Source of the DNA: an uncultured Frankineae bacterium
GTDB taxonomy: Bacteria > Actinomycetota > Actinomycetes > Mycobacteriales > SCTD01
Reading direction: 5' to 3'
NCBI GenBank assembly: GCA_902805775.1
Contig: CADCUB010000066.1
Coordinates: 1 to 40,136, forward strand
DNA: 40,136 nt
Shown: piece after piece, positions 26,565-34,244 of the stretch
Layout: every line of letters starts with the position of its first letter
Position numbering within the stretch: the stretch's first letter is position 1
The notes under the pieces: model-generated
The model's database searches: none
Seen by the model: only the letters and a program-made list of their open reading frames with translations
Told to the model about the DNA's origin: nothing
Translations under genes and position numbers: made by a program

Positions 26565-27166
26565 CCGCAGCCCCCACCTACGACCGCGTGGCGGCTGTCC
26601 GCCCGGTCCTCAACCTGCCCAACGTCCTCACGCTGGGGCGGCTGCTGGTCGTGCCCTTCTTCGCCGGCCTGCTGGTGCTCGACGGCGCGTCGCCCGGCGT
26701 CCGGCTCGTCGCGGCGGGCCTGTTCGTCCTCGCCTGCCTCACCGACGTCGTCGACGGCCGTCTCGCGCGCAGCCGCGGGCAGGTCACCGACTTCGGCATC
26801 ATGGCCGACCCGATCGCCGACAAGGCGCTGGTCGGCAGCGCGCTCGTCGGGCTGTCCCTGCTCGGCGTGCTGCCCTGGTGGGCGACCGCGGTCATCCTGG
26901 GCCGCGAGGTCGCCGTCACGGCCATGCGCAGCGCGCTGGCCCGCTACGGCATGATCCCGGCGAGCCGGGGCGGCAAGCTCAAGTGCCTGTCGCAGAACAT
27001 CGCCGTCACGCTCTACCTGCTGCCCCTGACCGGCGCCGCCGCGTCGCTGCGCTTCCCGGTGCTGCTCGTCGCCGTCGCGGCGACCGTGCTGACCGGCCTG
27101 GACTACGCCCGCCAGGGCGCCCGGCTGCACGCCCGGGCCCGGCAGCCCGAGCAGCTGCCGGGCTGA
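26561..27166 (+). CDS. CDP-alcohol phosphatidyltransferase (PgsA-like)
   Basis: Transfers the phosphatidyl group of CDP-diacylglycerol to an alcohol, most likely glycerol-3-phosphate, in the membrane. 201 residues, about 6 helices. The full family signature is present: D62-x2-D65-G66-x2-A69-R70-x8-G79-x3-D83-x3-D87. The NLPNVLTLGRLLVVPFF start is typical of PgsA. Translationally coupled to the hydrolase by a GTGA overlap. Choice between phosphatidylglycerophosphate synthase and another CDP-alcohol transferase is by resemblance only. Confidence 0.92.
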   Translation: MTAAPTYDRVAAVRPVLNLPNVLTLGRLLVVPFFAGLLVLDGASPGVRLVAAGLFVLACLTDVVDGRLARSRGQVTDFGIMADPIADKALVGSALVGLSLLGVLPWWATAVILGREVAVTAMRSALARYGMIPASRGGKLKCLSQNIAVTLYLLPLTGAAASLRFPVLLVAVAATVLTGLDYARQGARLHARARQPEQLPG

Positions 27167-27211
27167 GCCCACCGGACCTCCGGGCGTCGCGCTCCACGGG
27201 CGGGTCGGGCC

Positions 27212-27499
27212 TCACGGCCGGGGCCGCTCCCGCGTCCAGGACCGGCGCTTGGACGTCCTGCCCTCGACCGCGGCCCGGCACCGGCTGCAGACGGCCTGGA
27301 CGTGCTCGGCCGAGCCGCCCGACGCGGGCTGCACGTCGGCCCAGACCAGTCCGGGGAACGTCCGGAGGCGCGAGCGGTGCAGGCTCAGCCCGCACACCGT
27401 GGAGTTCTGGCCGCGGTACCAGCCGTGCACCTCACCGGCGGGCATCCGCACGAGGTCCTCGTCGAGCGCGTCGTCGGTCGCCGCCACCGAGGCCGTCAC
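27212..27499 (-). CDS. Small hypothetical protein with CxxC motif
   Basis: 95 residues from GTG 27499. It holds EVHGWYRGQNSTVCGLSLHRS and, near the C-terminus, AVCSRCRAAV, so a Cys/His zinc site (C...H...CxxC) is possible; the tail is Arg-rich. I recognise no named family. CACGCT lies 6 nt upstream of the GTG, the same layout as other leaderless starts here. It lies between convergent pgsA and divergent phosphatase genes. Confidence 0.65.
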   Translation of the reverse strand: MTASVAATDDALDEDLVRMPAGEVHGWYRGQNSTVCGLSLHRSRLRTFPGLVWADVQPASGGSAEHVQAVCSRCRAAVEGRTSKRRSWTRERPRP

Positions 27500-27505
27500 G
27501 CGCGC

Positions 27506-27511
27506 AGCGTG
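27506..27511 (-). promoter_or_regulatory. -10-like hexamer, leaderless promoter candidate
   Basis: CACGCT on the minus strand, 6 nt before the GTG at 27499. Confidence 0.35.
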
Positions 27512-27551
27512 CCCGCCCGCCCGCGGCGGACACCCCCGCAGGCGCGCATGC

Positions 27552-27557
27552 CACCAT
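27552..27557 (+). promoter_or_regulatory. -10-like hexamer, leaderless promoter candidate
   Basis: CACCAT, 7 nt before the ATG at 27565, with no Shine-Dalgarno in the spacer. Confidence 0.35.
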
Positions 27558-27564
27558 CGGGGCG

Positions 27565-28794
27565 ATGGACGAGGACCTCTCGCAGGCGTACGCCTCCGCA
27601 CTGAGCAGCGTCCTGCGCCGGGCGCACCTGATGGGACCGGACGAGCTGCCCGCCCTCGCCCAGGTCACCGGCGAGCGGCTGGGTGCCTCCGCCACCGTCG
27701 TGTGGCTGGTCGACTACGACCAGACCTCCCTGGTGCCGCTGCTCGGAGCCCCGCACGACGTGCAGGAGCAGCTGTCGGTCGACGGGTCGGTCGCCGGGCG
27801 GTGCTTCCGCTCCCTGGAGGTCCTCGAGATCGAGGCCCCGGGCGCGCGCAGGCTCTGGCTGCCGCTGCTCGACGGGCTCGAGCGGCTGGGAGTGCTGGAG
27901 GTCGTCGTGCCGAGCGACGGCGAGCCGCTGCACCCCGATGTCCGCATGGCCTTGAGGTCCCTGGCCCACCTGCTGGCCGAGCTGCTGGTGAGCAACAACA
28001 ACTACACCGACCACTTCGAGTGGTTCCGCCGCCGCCAGACCATGACGCTGCCCGCCGAGATGCAGCACCGCCTGCTGCCCCCGCTCACCTTCGGCACCGA
28101 GCGCGTCGTCGTCAGCGGGCTGCTGGCGCCGGCGTACGACGTCGGCGGTGACGCCTTCGACTACGCGCTGAACGGCGAGCTGCTGCACATCGCCGTCTTC
28201 GACGCCGTCGGGCACGGCCTGCAGGCCAGCCTGCTGGCCAACCTCGCGGTGTCCTGCTACCGCAACAGCCGCCGCAACGCGCTCGACCTGCCGGCCACCG
28301 CGGCGGCGATCGACGACGCCCTCGACGCGATGTTCGGCGGTGAGCGCTTCGTGACCGCCCTGCTTGGGCAGCTCGACGTCGGCACGGGCGTGTTCCGGTG
28401 GATCAACGCCGGCCACCCCGCGGCCATGGTGCTGCGCGAGGCGCACGTGGTGAAGGAGCTGGAGGGGGCGCCGGCGCTGCCCCTCGGCCTGAACGCGCTG
28501 ACGGGCGGCGCCGACGACTTCCCGGTCTCGCAGGAGCCGCTCCAGCCGGGTGACCGGATCCTGCTGCTCACCGACGGCGTCGACGAGGCCCGCACCGCGG
28601 ACGGCGAGTTCTTCGGCCGCGGACGCCTGGCCGAGTTCGCCGCCAAGGAGGCCAGCTCGGGGCTGGCCACGCCCGAGGTGATGCGCCGGCTGCAGCAGGC
28701 GATGCTGCGCCACCAGGTCGGCACCCTGCAGGACGACGCGACCATGCTGTTCGTCGAGTGGCTGACCGGCGAGGCGCAGCGGATGGTGCCCTGA
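27565..28794 (+). CDS. GAF-PP2C (SpoIIE/RsbU-type) serine phosphatase
   Basis: 409 residues: a GAF-like sensor domain at about 15-140, a helical linker (AHLLAELLVSNNNYTDHFEWFRRRQ) leading to ALPAEMQHRLLPP-type PP2C entry, and a PPM phosphatase domain from about 185. Metal-binding aspartates are visible as GGDAFDY (Asp196), FDAVGHG (Asp213), TDGVDE (Asp337) and QDDATMLFVE (Asp390/391). Such proteins dephosphorylate anti-anti-sigma factors of the STAS type; none is encoded nearby, so the partner is unknown. Confidence 0.92.
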   Translation: MDEDLSQAYASALSSVLRRAHLMGPDELPALAQVTGERLGASATVVWLVDYDQTSLVPLLGAPHDVQEQLSVDGSVAGRCFRSLEVLEIEAPGARRLWLPLLDGLERLGVLEVVVPSDGEPLHPDVRMALRSLAHLLAELLVSNNNYTDHFEWFRRRQTMTLPAEMQHRLLPPLTFGTERVVVSGLLAPAYDVGGDAFDYALNGELLHIAVFDAVGHGLQASLLANLAVSCYRNSRRNALDLPATAAAIDDALDAMFGGERFVTALLGQLDVGTGVFRWINAGHPAAMVLREAHVVKELEGAPALPLGLNALTGGADDFPVSQEPLQPGDRILLLTDGVDEARTADGEFFGRGRLAEFAAKEASSGLATPEVMRRLQQAMLRHQVGTLQDDATMLFVEWLTGEAQRMVP

Positions 28795-28824
28795 CCGGCC
28801 GGCCCCGGCCGTGCGCCGCCCGGC

Positions 28825-30072
28825 TCAGAGCAGGAAGCGGAACAGCGGGCTGTCCGGCGGCACCTGCTCCACCGAGGGCGGGGCGGCGCGCATCCGTGCG
28901 AGCAGCGCGGGCAGGTCCTCGGGCCGTCCCAGCTCGATGCCGACCAGCGCCGGACCGGTCTCGCGGTTGCTGCGCTTGACGTACTCGAACAGCGTGATGT
29001 CGTCGTCCGGGCCGAGCACGTCGTCGAGGAACGCGCGCAGCGCGCCCGGCTCCTGCGGGAACTCCACCAGGAAGTAGTGCTTGCGCCCCTCGTGCACCAG
29101 GGCCCGCTCGACGACCTCGGCGTAGCGCGAGACGTCGTTGTTGCCGCCCGACAGCACCACCACGGTCGTCGACCCGGGCGGCGGGTGGACCACGTCGCCG
29201 AGCGCCGCGGCCGCCAGGGCGCCGGCGGGCTCGGCGATGATCCCGTCGCTCTGGTAGAGCGCCAGCATCTCGCTGCACACCCGGCCCTCGGCCACCGTCA
29301 GCAGCACCGCCCCGCTGTCGCGCACGACGGGGAACGTGACGTCGCCCGCCCGGCGCACGGCGGCGCCGTCGACGAAGCTGTCGAGGCGGTCGAGCACGAC
29401 GGGGCCGCCGGCCGCGAGCGCCGCCGACATCGACGGGGCGCCCGAGGGCTCCACCCCGACGACCCGCGTCGAGGGCGAGCGCTCCCCCAGCCAGGCGACA
29501 GCGCCCGCCAGCAGCCCGCCTCCGCCCACCGGCAGCACGACCGTGTCAGGGGGCGCGCCCAGCTGCTCGACCGCCTCGCGCAGGACCGTCCCCTGACCCG
29601 CGATCGTGCGGGGGTCGTCGAAGGCCGGCACGAGCACCGCGCCGGTGCGCTCGGCGTCGGCGCAGGCGGCGGCCGCGGCGTCGTCGTAGCTGTCGCCGAC
29701 CACCTCCACGGTCACCTCGTCGCCGCCCAGCGCGGCCATCCGGTCGCGCTTCTGGCGCGGGGTCGTGCGCGGCACGTAGACCCGGCCGCGCACGCCGAGC
29801 GCGCGGCAGGCGTACGCGACGCCCTGCCCGTGGTTGCCGGCGCTGGCGCAGACGACGCCCGCCGACCGCGCCTCGGGCGGCAGCTGCGTGATGAGGTTGT
29901 AGGCGCCACGGACCTTGTAGGACCGCACGACCTGCAGGTCCTCGCGCTTGAGCCACACCTCGCCGCCGACCCGTGCCGACAGGCGCTCGCTGCGCTGCAG
30001 GGGCGTCGCTGGGACCACACCGGCCAGCCGCTGCGCCGCCGCGTCGACAGCGGCGGCGTCGACGGGCTCCAC
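28825..30072 (-). CDS. ilvA: Threonine dehydratase (biosynthetic type, short form)
   Basis: PLP enzyme making 2-oxobutanoate from threonine for isoleucine synthesis. 415 residues from GTG 30072: SYKVRGAYN with PLP-Lys53, ASAGNHGQGVAYAC, glycine loop PVGGGGLLAG, and a C-terminal ACT-like domain (KHYFLVEFPQEPGALRAFLDDVLG) of the single, short-form type common in Gram-positives. Translation could be read further upstream, but that would cross the rhodopsin promoter; CACACT at 6 nt before GTG 30072 supports this start. Isoleucine feedback control is expected from the family. Confidence 0.94.
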   Translation of the reverse strand: MEPVDAAAVDAAAQRLAGVVPATPLQRSERLSARVGGEVWLKREDLQVVRSYKVRGAYNLITQLPPEARSAGVVCASAGNHGQGVAYACRALGVRGRVYVPRTTPRQKRDRMAALGGDEVTVEVVGDSYDDAAAAACADAERTGAVLVPAFDDPRTIAGQGTVLREAVEQLGAPPDTVVLPVGGGGLLAGAVAWLGERSPSTRVVGVEPSGAPSMSAALAAGGPVVLDRLDSFVDGAAVRRAGDVTFPVVRDSGAVLLTVAEGRVCSEMLALYQSDGIIAEPAGALAAAALGDVVHPPPGSTTVVVLSGGNNDVSRYAEVVERALVHEGRKHYFLVEFPQEPGALRAFLDDVLGPDDDITLFEYVKRSNRETGPALVGIELGRPEDLPALLARMRAAPPSVEQVPPDSPLFRFLL

Positions 30073-30078
30073 CGCTCC

Positions 30079-30084
30079 AGTGTG
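30079..30084 (-). promoter_or_regulatory. -10-like hexamer for ilvA
   Basis: CACACT on the minus strand, 6 nt before the GTG at 30072. It overlaps the first GTGCGGCAC palindrome (30082-30090). Confidence 0.4.
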
Positions 30085-30138
30085 CGGCACCAGCCCTGGA
30101 GGGGCGGGGTGCGCACCGGTTCGGCACAGTGTGCGCAC
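30082..30138. promoter_or_regulatory. Three GTGC(G)GCAC palindromes in the ilvA/rhodopsin promoter
   Basis: GTGCGGCAC (30082-30090), GTGCGCAC (30109-30116) and GTGCGCAC (30131-30138). The two exact copies are 22 bp apart, about two helical turns. They lie between divergent ilvA and the rhodopsin gene and resemble a multi-site operator; the binding protein is unknown. Confidence 0.45.
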
Positions 30139-30163
30139 AAGTCCAAGACGAGGGGACCTCCGG

Positions 30164-30961
30164 GTGGAGAACGAGCTGGTCTTCACGACCACGCAGCACG
30201 CGATCGTCGGGCACGCCTTCGCCGCGGCGCTGGGCGCGCACATCGTCGGTTTCCTGTACTTCCTGTCGCGCACGGGCCAGGTCGCGCCGCGCTACCGGAC
30301 CTCGACGTGGCTGTCCATGGCGGTCATGGCGGCCAGCGGCTTCCTGTTCTTCCGCCTGGGTCAGTCGTGGGACCTCGCCTTCGTCGAGCAGGGCGGCGCG
30401 ATGGTGCGCACCCCGAACCGCTTCGACGGCGGCCTGCGCTACGTCAACTGGTTCGTGACCGTCCCCGTCCTGCTCGTGCAGGTGCTGTACGCCTTCGACC
30501 TGTCCCGGTCCGCCGTGCAGCGCCGGCGCGTCCTCCTGGTCAGCAGCGGCGCTCTGATGGTCTTCTGCGGCTACGTCGGGCAGTTCTCCGCGGGCCGCGA
30601 CGACGGCGCGCTGCTGCTGTGGGGCGCTCTGGGGACGCCGCCGTTCGTGGTGCTGCTGGCGGTGCTGGTGCCGCTGCTGCTGTCGGCCCGCGCCCATCTG
30701 CCCGCAGAGGCGGCCGTCACCGCCCGCAACCTGGTCTTCGTCTTCGCGTTCTTCTGGGGGCTCTACCCCATCGCCTACCTGCTGCCGGCGGTCTGGTCCG
30801 GCCCGACGTCGGCGGTGACGACGCAGGTGCTGTTCACGGTCGCCGACATCGGCTCCAAGGTGCTGTACGGCGTGATGCTCGCGAAGATCTGCCGGGTCCG
30901 CAGCGCGTCCGACGGCCACCGGCCGGCCGTCGAGAGCAGCCCGCACCTCGCCGCCGCCTGA
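30164..30961 (+). CDS. Microbial rhodopsin with NTQ motif, candidate light-driven anion pump
   Basis: 265 residues with seven predicted helices. Helix C is RYVNWFVTVPVLLVQ: the positions equal to bacteriorhodopsin D85-T89-D96 read N95-T99-Q106. Helix G holds ADIGSK with retinal Schiff-base Lys232 and counterion Asp228; helix F has the retinal pocket WGLYP (Trp198, Tyr201, Pro202); helix D has CGYVGQFS, like Na+ and Cl- pumps. NTQ is the signature of chloride-pumping rhodopsins. Leu103-Leu104 just after the helix-C proline put leucine at the proteorhodopsin spectral-tuning position, suggesting green absorption. GTG with GAGGGG 8 nt upstream. No retinal synthesis genes are nearby. Confidence 0.92.
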   Translation: MENELVFTTTQHAIVGHAFAAALGAHIVGFLYFLSRTGQVAPRYRTSTWLSMAVMAASGFLFFRLGQSWDLAFVEQGGAMVRTPNRFDGGLRYVNWFVTVPVLLVQVLYAFDLSRSAVQRRRVLLVSSGALMVFCGYVGQFSAGRDDGALLLWGALGTPPFVVLLAVLVPLLLSARAHLPAEAAVTARNLVFVFAFFWGLYPIAYLLPAVWSGPTSAVTTQVLFTVADIGSKVLYGVMLAKICRVRSASDGHRPAVESSPHLAAA

Positions 30962-31017
30962 GACGCGACCCGCGGCCTGTCCCCGTCCGCCTGCCGCTCC
31001 CCGGGCCCGGCCGGACC

Positions 31018-31023
31018 TACCCT
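31018..31023 (+). promoter_or_regulatory. -10-like hexamer upstream of the lipoprotein gene
   Basis: TACCCT lies 52 nt before the ATG at 31076, whose leader carries GAGAGG as ribosome binding site. Confidence 0.4.
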
Positions 31024-31075
31024 GGGCGGGCGCGGTCGGACCCGTCCGCGCCCGCCGCACCCCTCGAGAGGCCTC

Positions 31076-32668
31076 ATGTCACGGGCGAGACGACGGGCGT
31101 GCGCCCTGCTGCTCGTCCCCCTGGCGCTGACGGCGTGCACCGGGTCCGGCGCCGACGAGAGGACGGGCGCGTCGTCGACCGGGACTGCCCCCGCCGAGAC
31201 GACGGCCCGCCTGGCCCGTCCGTCGGGGCTCACGGTCCTGCCCGGCAGCGGGAGCGGCCTGGCCTCCGCCGCCTCGAAGTCGCTGTTCGAGCGCGCTCCC
31301 GTCGCCGTGCTCACCTCCGCCGACCCCGCGGCCCAGGCACGGGCGGCGTCGCTCGCGGTGGCCGTCGGAGCGCCCGTGCTGCTCAGCCCGGACCCTGCGA
31401 CGGGCGCCGACGCCGGGCGTCCGGTCGCCGCCGAGCTCGACCGCCTCGGCGCCGACACCGTCGTGGCCGTCGACGACGCCGCCGCGACCTGGGCCGGCGA
31501 GCTCGACGACGTCGAGGTCGTCCGCGCGCCCGAGACCGCCGGCGCTGCAGCCCCCGCCGGCCTGGAGGCCGTCGCCGGGCTCCCGCTCGACACCGCACCG
31601 CCCGAGATCGACGGGGTCGACCTCGCGCCGCCGCAGCGCACCGACGGCCTGGTCGTGCTGGCCCTGGCAGGAGCGCAGGACGCGGTCGCGGCGGTGGCCA
31701 CGGCCCGCGCCGCCGGCGCCGACGTGCACCTCACGACGACGCCCGACCCGCGCGGCGACCACGCGGTCATCGCTGCGCTGAAGGCCGAGCAGCCGACGGC
31801 CGTGCTCGCACTCGGCGACTCCTTCGGCGACTCCGGCCGGCTGCAGCAGCACCTGGCCGTCGCGGCCACCGGCGTCGAGCTGCCCGGAGGCGGTCAGCTG
31901 GTGCAGCCGGGCAAGCTCTACGTCGCGCTCTACGGCCACCCCGGCTCGGACGCGCTCGGCGTGCTCGGCGAGCAGGGCGTGGAGGCCACCGTCGCCCGGG
32001 CCAAGGCGGTGGCCGCCGAGTACGAAGCCGCCGGCAGCGGGGTGCCCGTCGTCCCGACGTTCGAGATCATCACCAGCGTCGCGTCGGCTGCCCTGGGCGA
32101 CGGCGACTACTCCGACGAGTCGTCGATCGAGCACGTGCGCCCGCTCGTCGACGCCGCCGGGCGGGCCGGCGTCTACGTCGTGCTCGACCTGCAGCCCGGC
32201 TACGACGACTTCCTCACCCAGGCGAAGGCGTACGAGGAGCTGCTCGCCCTGCCCCACGTGGGCCTGGCCCTGGACCCCGAGTGGCGGCTGCGGCCCGGCG
32301 AGCGCCACATGCGCCAGATCGGCCGGGTGAGCGCCGCCGAGGTCAACTCCGTGGTCACCTGGCTCGCCGACCTCACCCGCGACCGGCGCCTGCCGCAGAA
32401 GATGCTGCTGCTCCACCAGTTCAAGACGTTCATGCTCGAGGACCGGGACCGGATCGACACCACCCGCCCGGAGCTGTCGGTCATCACGCAGATGGACGGC
32501 CACGGCTCCCCCGGCACCAAGCTCGAGACCTGGAACGTCCTGCGGCCCGGCAGCCCCCCCGGGATGCGCTGGGGCTGGAAGAACTTCTACGACGAGGACA
32601 CCCCGACGCTCACCCCGGCGCAGACGCTGGCGGTCGAGCCCACCCCCGTCTTCGTGTCCTACCAGTAG
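31076..32668 (+). CDS. Two-domain secreted lipoprotein of unknown function
   Basis: 530 residues. Signal peptide with lipobox LTAC (Cys21), then a Ser/Thr linker. Residues about 55-300 are alpha/beta repeats (VAVLTSADPAAQARAASLAVAVGAPVLLSP, ADTVVAVDD) that resemble the cell-wall-binding repeat 2 fold. Residues about 310-530 look like a TIM-barrel or glycosidase-like domain, with YVVLDLQPGYDDFL, LALDPEWRL, LLLHQF and VITQMDGHGSPG; acidic residues there could be catalytic, but this is inference. GAGAGG precedes the ATG. The SDR gene starts 4 bp after its stop. Confidence 0.8.
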   Translation: MSRARRRACALLLVPLALTACTGSGADERTGASSTGTAPAETTARLARPSGLTVLPGSGSGLASAASKSLFERAPVAVLTSADPAAQARAASLAVAVGAPVLLSPDPATGADAGRPVAAELDRLGADTVVAVDDAAATWAGELDDVEVVRAPETAGAAAPAGLEAVAGLPLDTAPPEIDGVDLAPPQRTDGLVVLALAGAQDAVAAVATARAAGADVHLTTTPDPRGDHAVIAALKAEQPTAVLALGDSFGDSGRLQQHLAVAATGVELPGGGQLVQPGKLYVALYGHPGSDALGVLGEQGVEATVARAKAVAAEYEAAGSGVPVVPTFEIITSVASAALGDGDYSDESSIEHVRPLVDAAGRAGVYVVLDLQPGYDDFLTQAKAYEELLALPHVGLALDPEWRLRPGERHMRQIGRVSAAEVNSVVTWLADLTRDRRLPQKMLLLHQFKTFMLEDRDRIDTTRPELSVITQMDGHGSPGTKLETWNVLRPGSPPGMRWGWKNFYDEDTPTLTPAQTLAVEPTPVFVSYQ

Positions 32669-32672
32669 CCCG

Positions 32673-33545
32673 ATGAGCGCCTCCGCCGACCTGCGGGGTC
32701 GGGTCGCCGTCGTCACCGGCGCCAGCCGCGGCGTGGGTCGCGGCATCGCGCGCGGGCTGGGAGAGGCCGGAGCCACGGTCTACGTCGTCGGCCGGACGAC
32801 CGTGGAGGGCACCTCGGCGGCCCGGCTGCCGGGCAACGTCGGCGCCACCGCTCAGGAGGTCACCGCGCTCGGCGGCACCGGGATCGCCGTGGGCTGCGAC
32901 GTCACCGACGACGCGGCCCTCGCGGCGCTCGTCGAGCGGGTCCGCGCCGAGCAGGGCCGCCTCGACGTCCTCGTCAACAGCGCCTGGGGCGGCTACGAGC
33001 GCTTCACCGACGGCACGCCGTTCAACCCGGGGCCCTTCTGGGAGCAGCCCCTCGGGCTGTGGGACGCCATGCACCGCACCGGCGTGCGCTCGGCCTACGC
33101 CGCGACCGCGCTGGCCGCACCCCTGATGATCAGCGGTGGCGGCGGGCTGGTGGTCGTCGTGTCGTCGTTCGCCGGGCAGGTCGTGGTCCCGCCGGTGCCG
33201 TACGGCGTGGCCCACGCGGCCCTCGACCGGCTCGCCCGCGACGCCGCCGAGGACCTCCGGCCGCACGGCGTCGCGGCGGTATCGCTCTACCCCGGGCTGG
33301 TGCTGACCGAGAGCGTGGTCGCGAACCTCGAGCACTTCGCGACCGAGACGAACCGGGAGACCCCGCTGTTCGTCGGGCGGACCGTCGCCGCCCTGGCGGC
33401 GGACCCCGACGTGCTGCGCCTGTCCGGCCGGTGGCTCGTGGTGGCCGAGGCCGCCGCGGCCTACGGCGTGACCGACGAGCACGACCACCGGCCCGCCTCG
33501 AACCGACCCTCGATCCTGGGCTCGCCGGTCCCGCCGGAGCTCTGA
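32673..33545 (+). CDS. Short-chain dehydrogenase/reductase, DHRS1-like, with altered catalytic Lys
   Basis: 290 residues. NAD(P) motif TGASRGVGRG (15-24), GCDVTD, VNSAWGG, Ser164/165, and Tyr177 in PVPYGVAHAALDRLARD. The residue four places after Tyr, normally Lys, is His181 (codon at 33213-33215). The wording after it (DLRPHGVAAVSLYPGLVLTE) matches the DHRS1 branch. Its start lies 4 bp after the lipoprotein stop, so translation is probably coupled, though no functional link is evident. Substrate unknown; activity may be altered. Confidence 0.9.
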   Translation: MSASADLRGRVAVVTGASRGVGRGIARGLGEAGATVYVVGRTTVEGTSAARLPGNVGATAQEVTALGGTGIAVGCDVTDDAALAALVERVRAEQGRLDVLVNSAWGGYERFTDGTPFNPGPFWEQPLGLWDAMHRTGVRSAYAATALAAPLMISGGGGLVVVVSSFAGQVVVPPVPYGVAHAALDRLARDAAEDLRPHGVAAVSLYPGLVLTESVVANLEHFATETNRETPLFVGRTVAALAADPDVLRLSGRWLVVAEAAAAYGVTDEHDHRPASNRPSILGSPVPPEL

Positions 33546-33571
33546 GTCTTCCCGGGGCCGGTCGACGGGCG

Positions 33572-33577
33572 TACCGT
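33572..33577 (+). promoter_or_regulatory. -10 hexamer, leaderless promoter candidate
   Basis: TACCGT, 6 nt before the GTG at 33584; no Shine-Dalgarno. The same hexamer and spacing occur before the GTG at 37648. Confidence 0.6.
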
Positions 33578-33583
33578 CCGGCC

Positions 33584-34243
33584 GTGGCCGCGCCGCCGCC
33601 GTACCGCTCTCCGGTCGTCGACCGGACGCCGGTCGACGCGCTCGTCAGCGGCGACGAGCGCGAGCCGTGGACGCCCTCCCCCCGCCTCGCGTCCGGGGTG
33701 CTCGCCGCGGTCCTGCTGGCCGTGCCGGTGGCTGTCACCGCCGGTCTCGTGCAGAGCCAGCGCGCCGAGGACGCGCGCTCCCTCGCCCTGCGGGAGGCCG
33801 AGCGGGTGCTGCCGATGCAGCTGCGCGCGGGGCCCGTGCTGGTGGCGCGCGACCGCGGCCCCGACCGTCCGGGGGCGTCCGCGCAGGCGCGGGTGCACGT
33901 CGAGGTCGTCAACCGGGGACCGCTCACGGTGCAGGTGCTCTCGGGCGTGCTGACGCCCGGTGCGTGGGTCGTCGACGTCGTCGACCGCGACGTCGTGCTG
34001 CCCGGCGAGAGCCTGATGCTGGCGCTGCACCGCAGCGTCGACTGCTCCGGGCAGGTGCCGCTCGGTCCGGCGCCGGAGCAGCTGGTCCTCACCGGACTCC
34101 TGCCCGACGACAGCCCGCGGACGGTGGCCCTCGACCTCGCGCGCGAGCAGGACGCCTACGCGGGCTCGCTCGACGACGCACTGGGCGATCCGGCGCGGGC
34201 GTGCTCGGCGCCGGTCGGCCCGTGGACGCCGACCGGCTCCTGA
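33584..34243 (+). CDS. Single-pass membrane protein of unknown function
   Basis: 219 residues: about 35 cytoplasmic residues, one helix at about 37-58 (LASGVLAAVLLAVPVAVTAGLV), then an extracytoplasmic beta-rich domain (ARVHVEVVNRGPLTVQVLSG, DVVLPGESLMLALHRSVDCSG) that could be an Ig-like fold. Two cysteines (in VDCSG and the C-terminal RACSAP) might form a disulphide. No family recognised. The GTG start is chosen from the TACCGT promoter hexamer 6 nt upstream. Converges with the NYN gene, 1 bp apart. Confidence 0.75.
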   Translation: MAAPPPYRSPVVDRTPVDALVSGDEREPWTPSPRLASGVLAAVLLAVPVAVTAGLVQSQRAEDARSLALREAERVLPMQLRAGPVLVARDRGPDRPGASAQARVHVEVVNRGPLTVQVLSGVLTPGAWVVDVVDRDVVLPGESLMLALHRSVDCSGQVPLGPAPEQLVLTGLLPDDSPRTVALDLAREQDAYAGSLDDALGDPARACSAPVGPWTPTGS

Positions 34244-34244
34244 C

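Noticed and set aside
30073..30273. Longer N-terminus for threonine dehydratase
   Set aside because: The extra 67 residues have no family resemblance, would cover the rhodopsin promoter and start, and a leaderless-type GTG start is available at 30072.
29077..32676. A plus-strand open frame of about 1,200 codons across ilvA, the rhodopsin and the lipoprotein
   Set aside because: It is out of frame with the rhodopsin and lipoprotein and antisense to ilvA; its product is low-complexity Arg/Ala/Gly.
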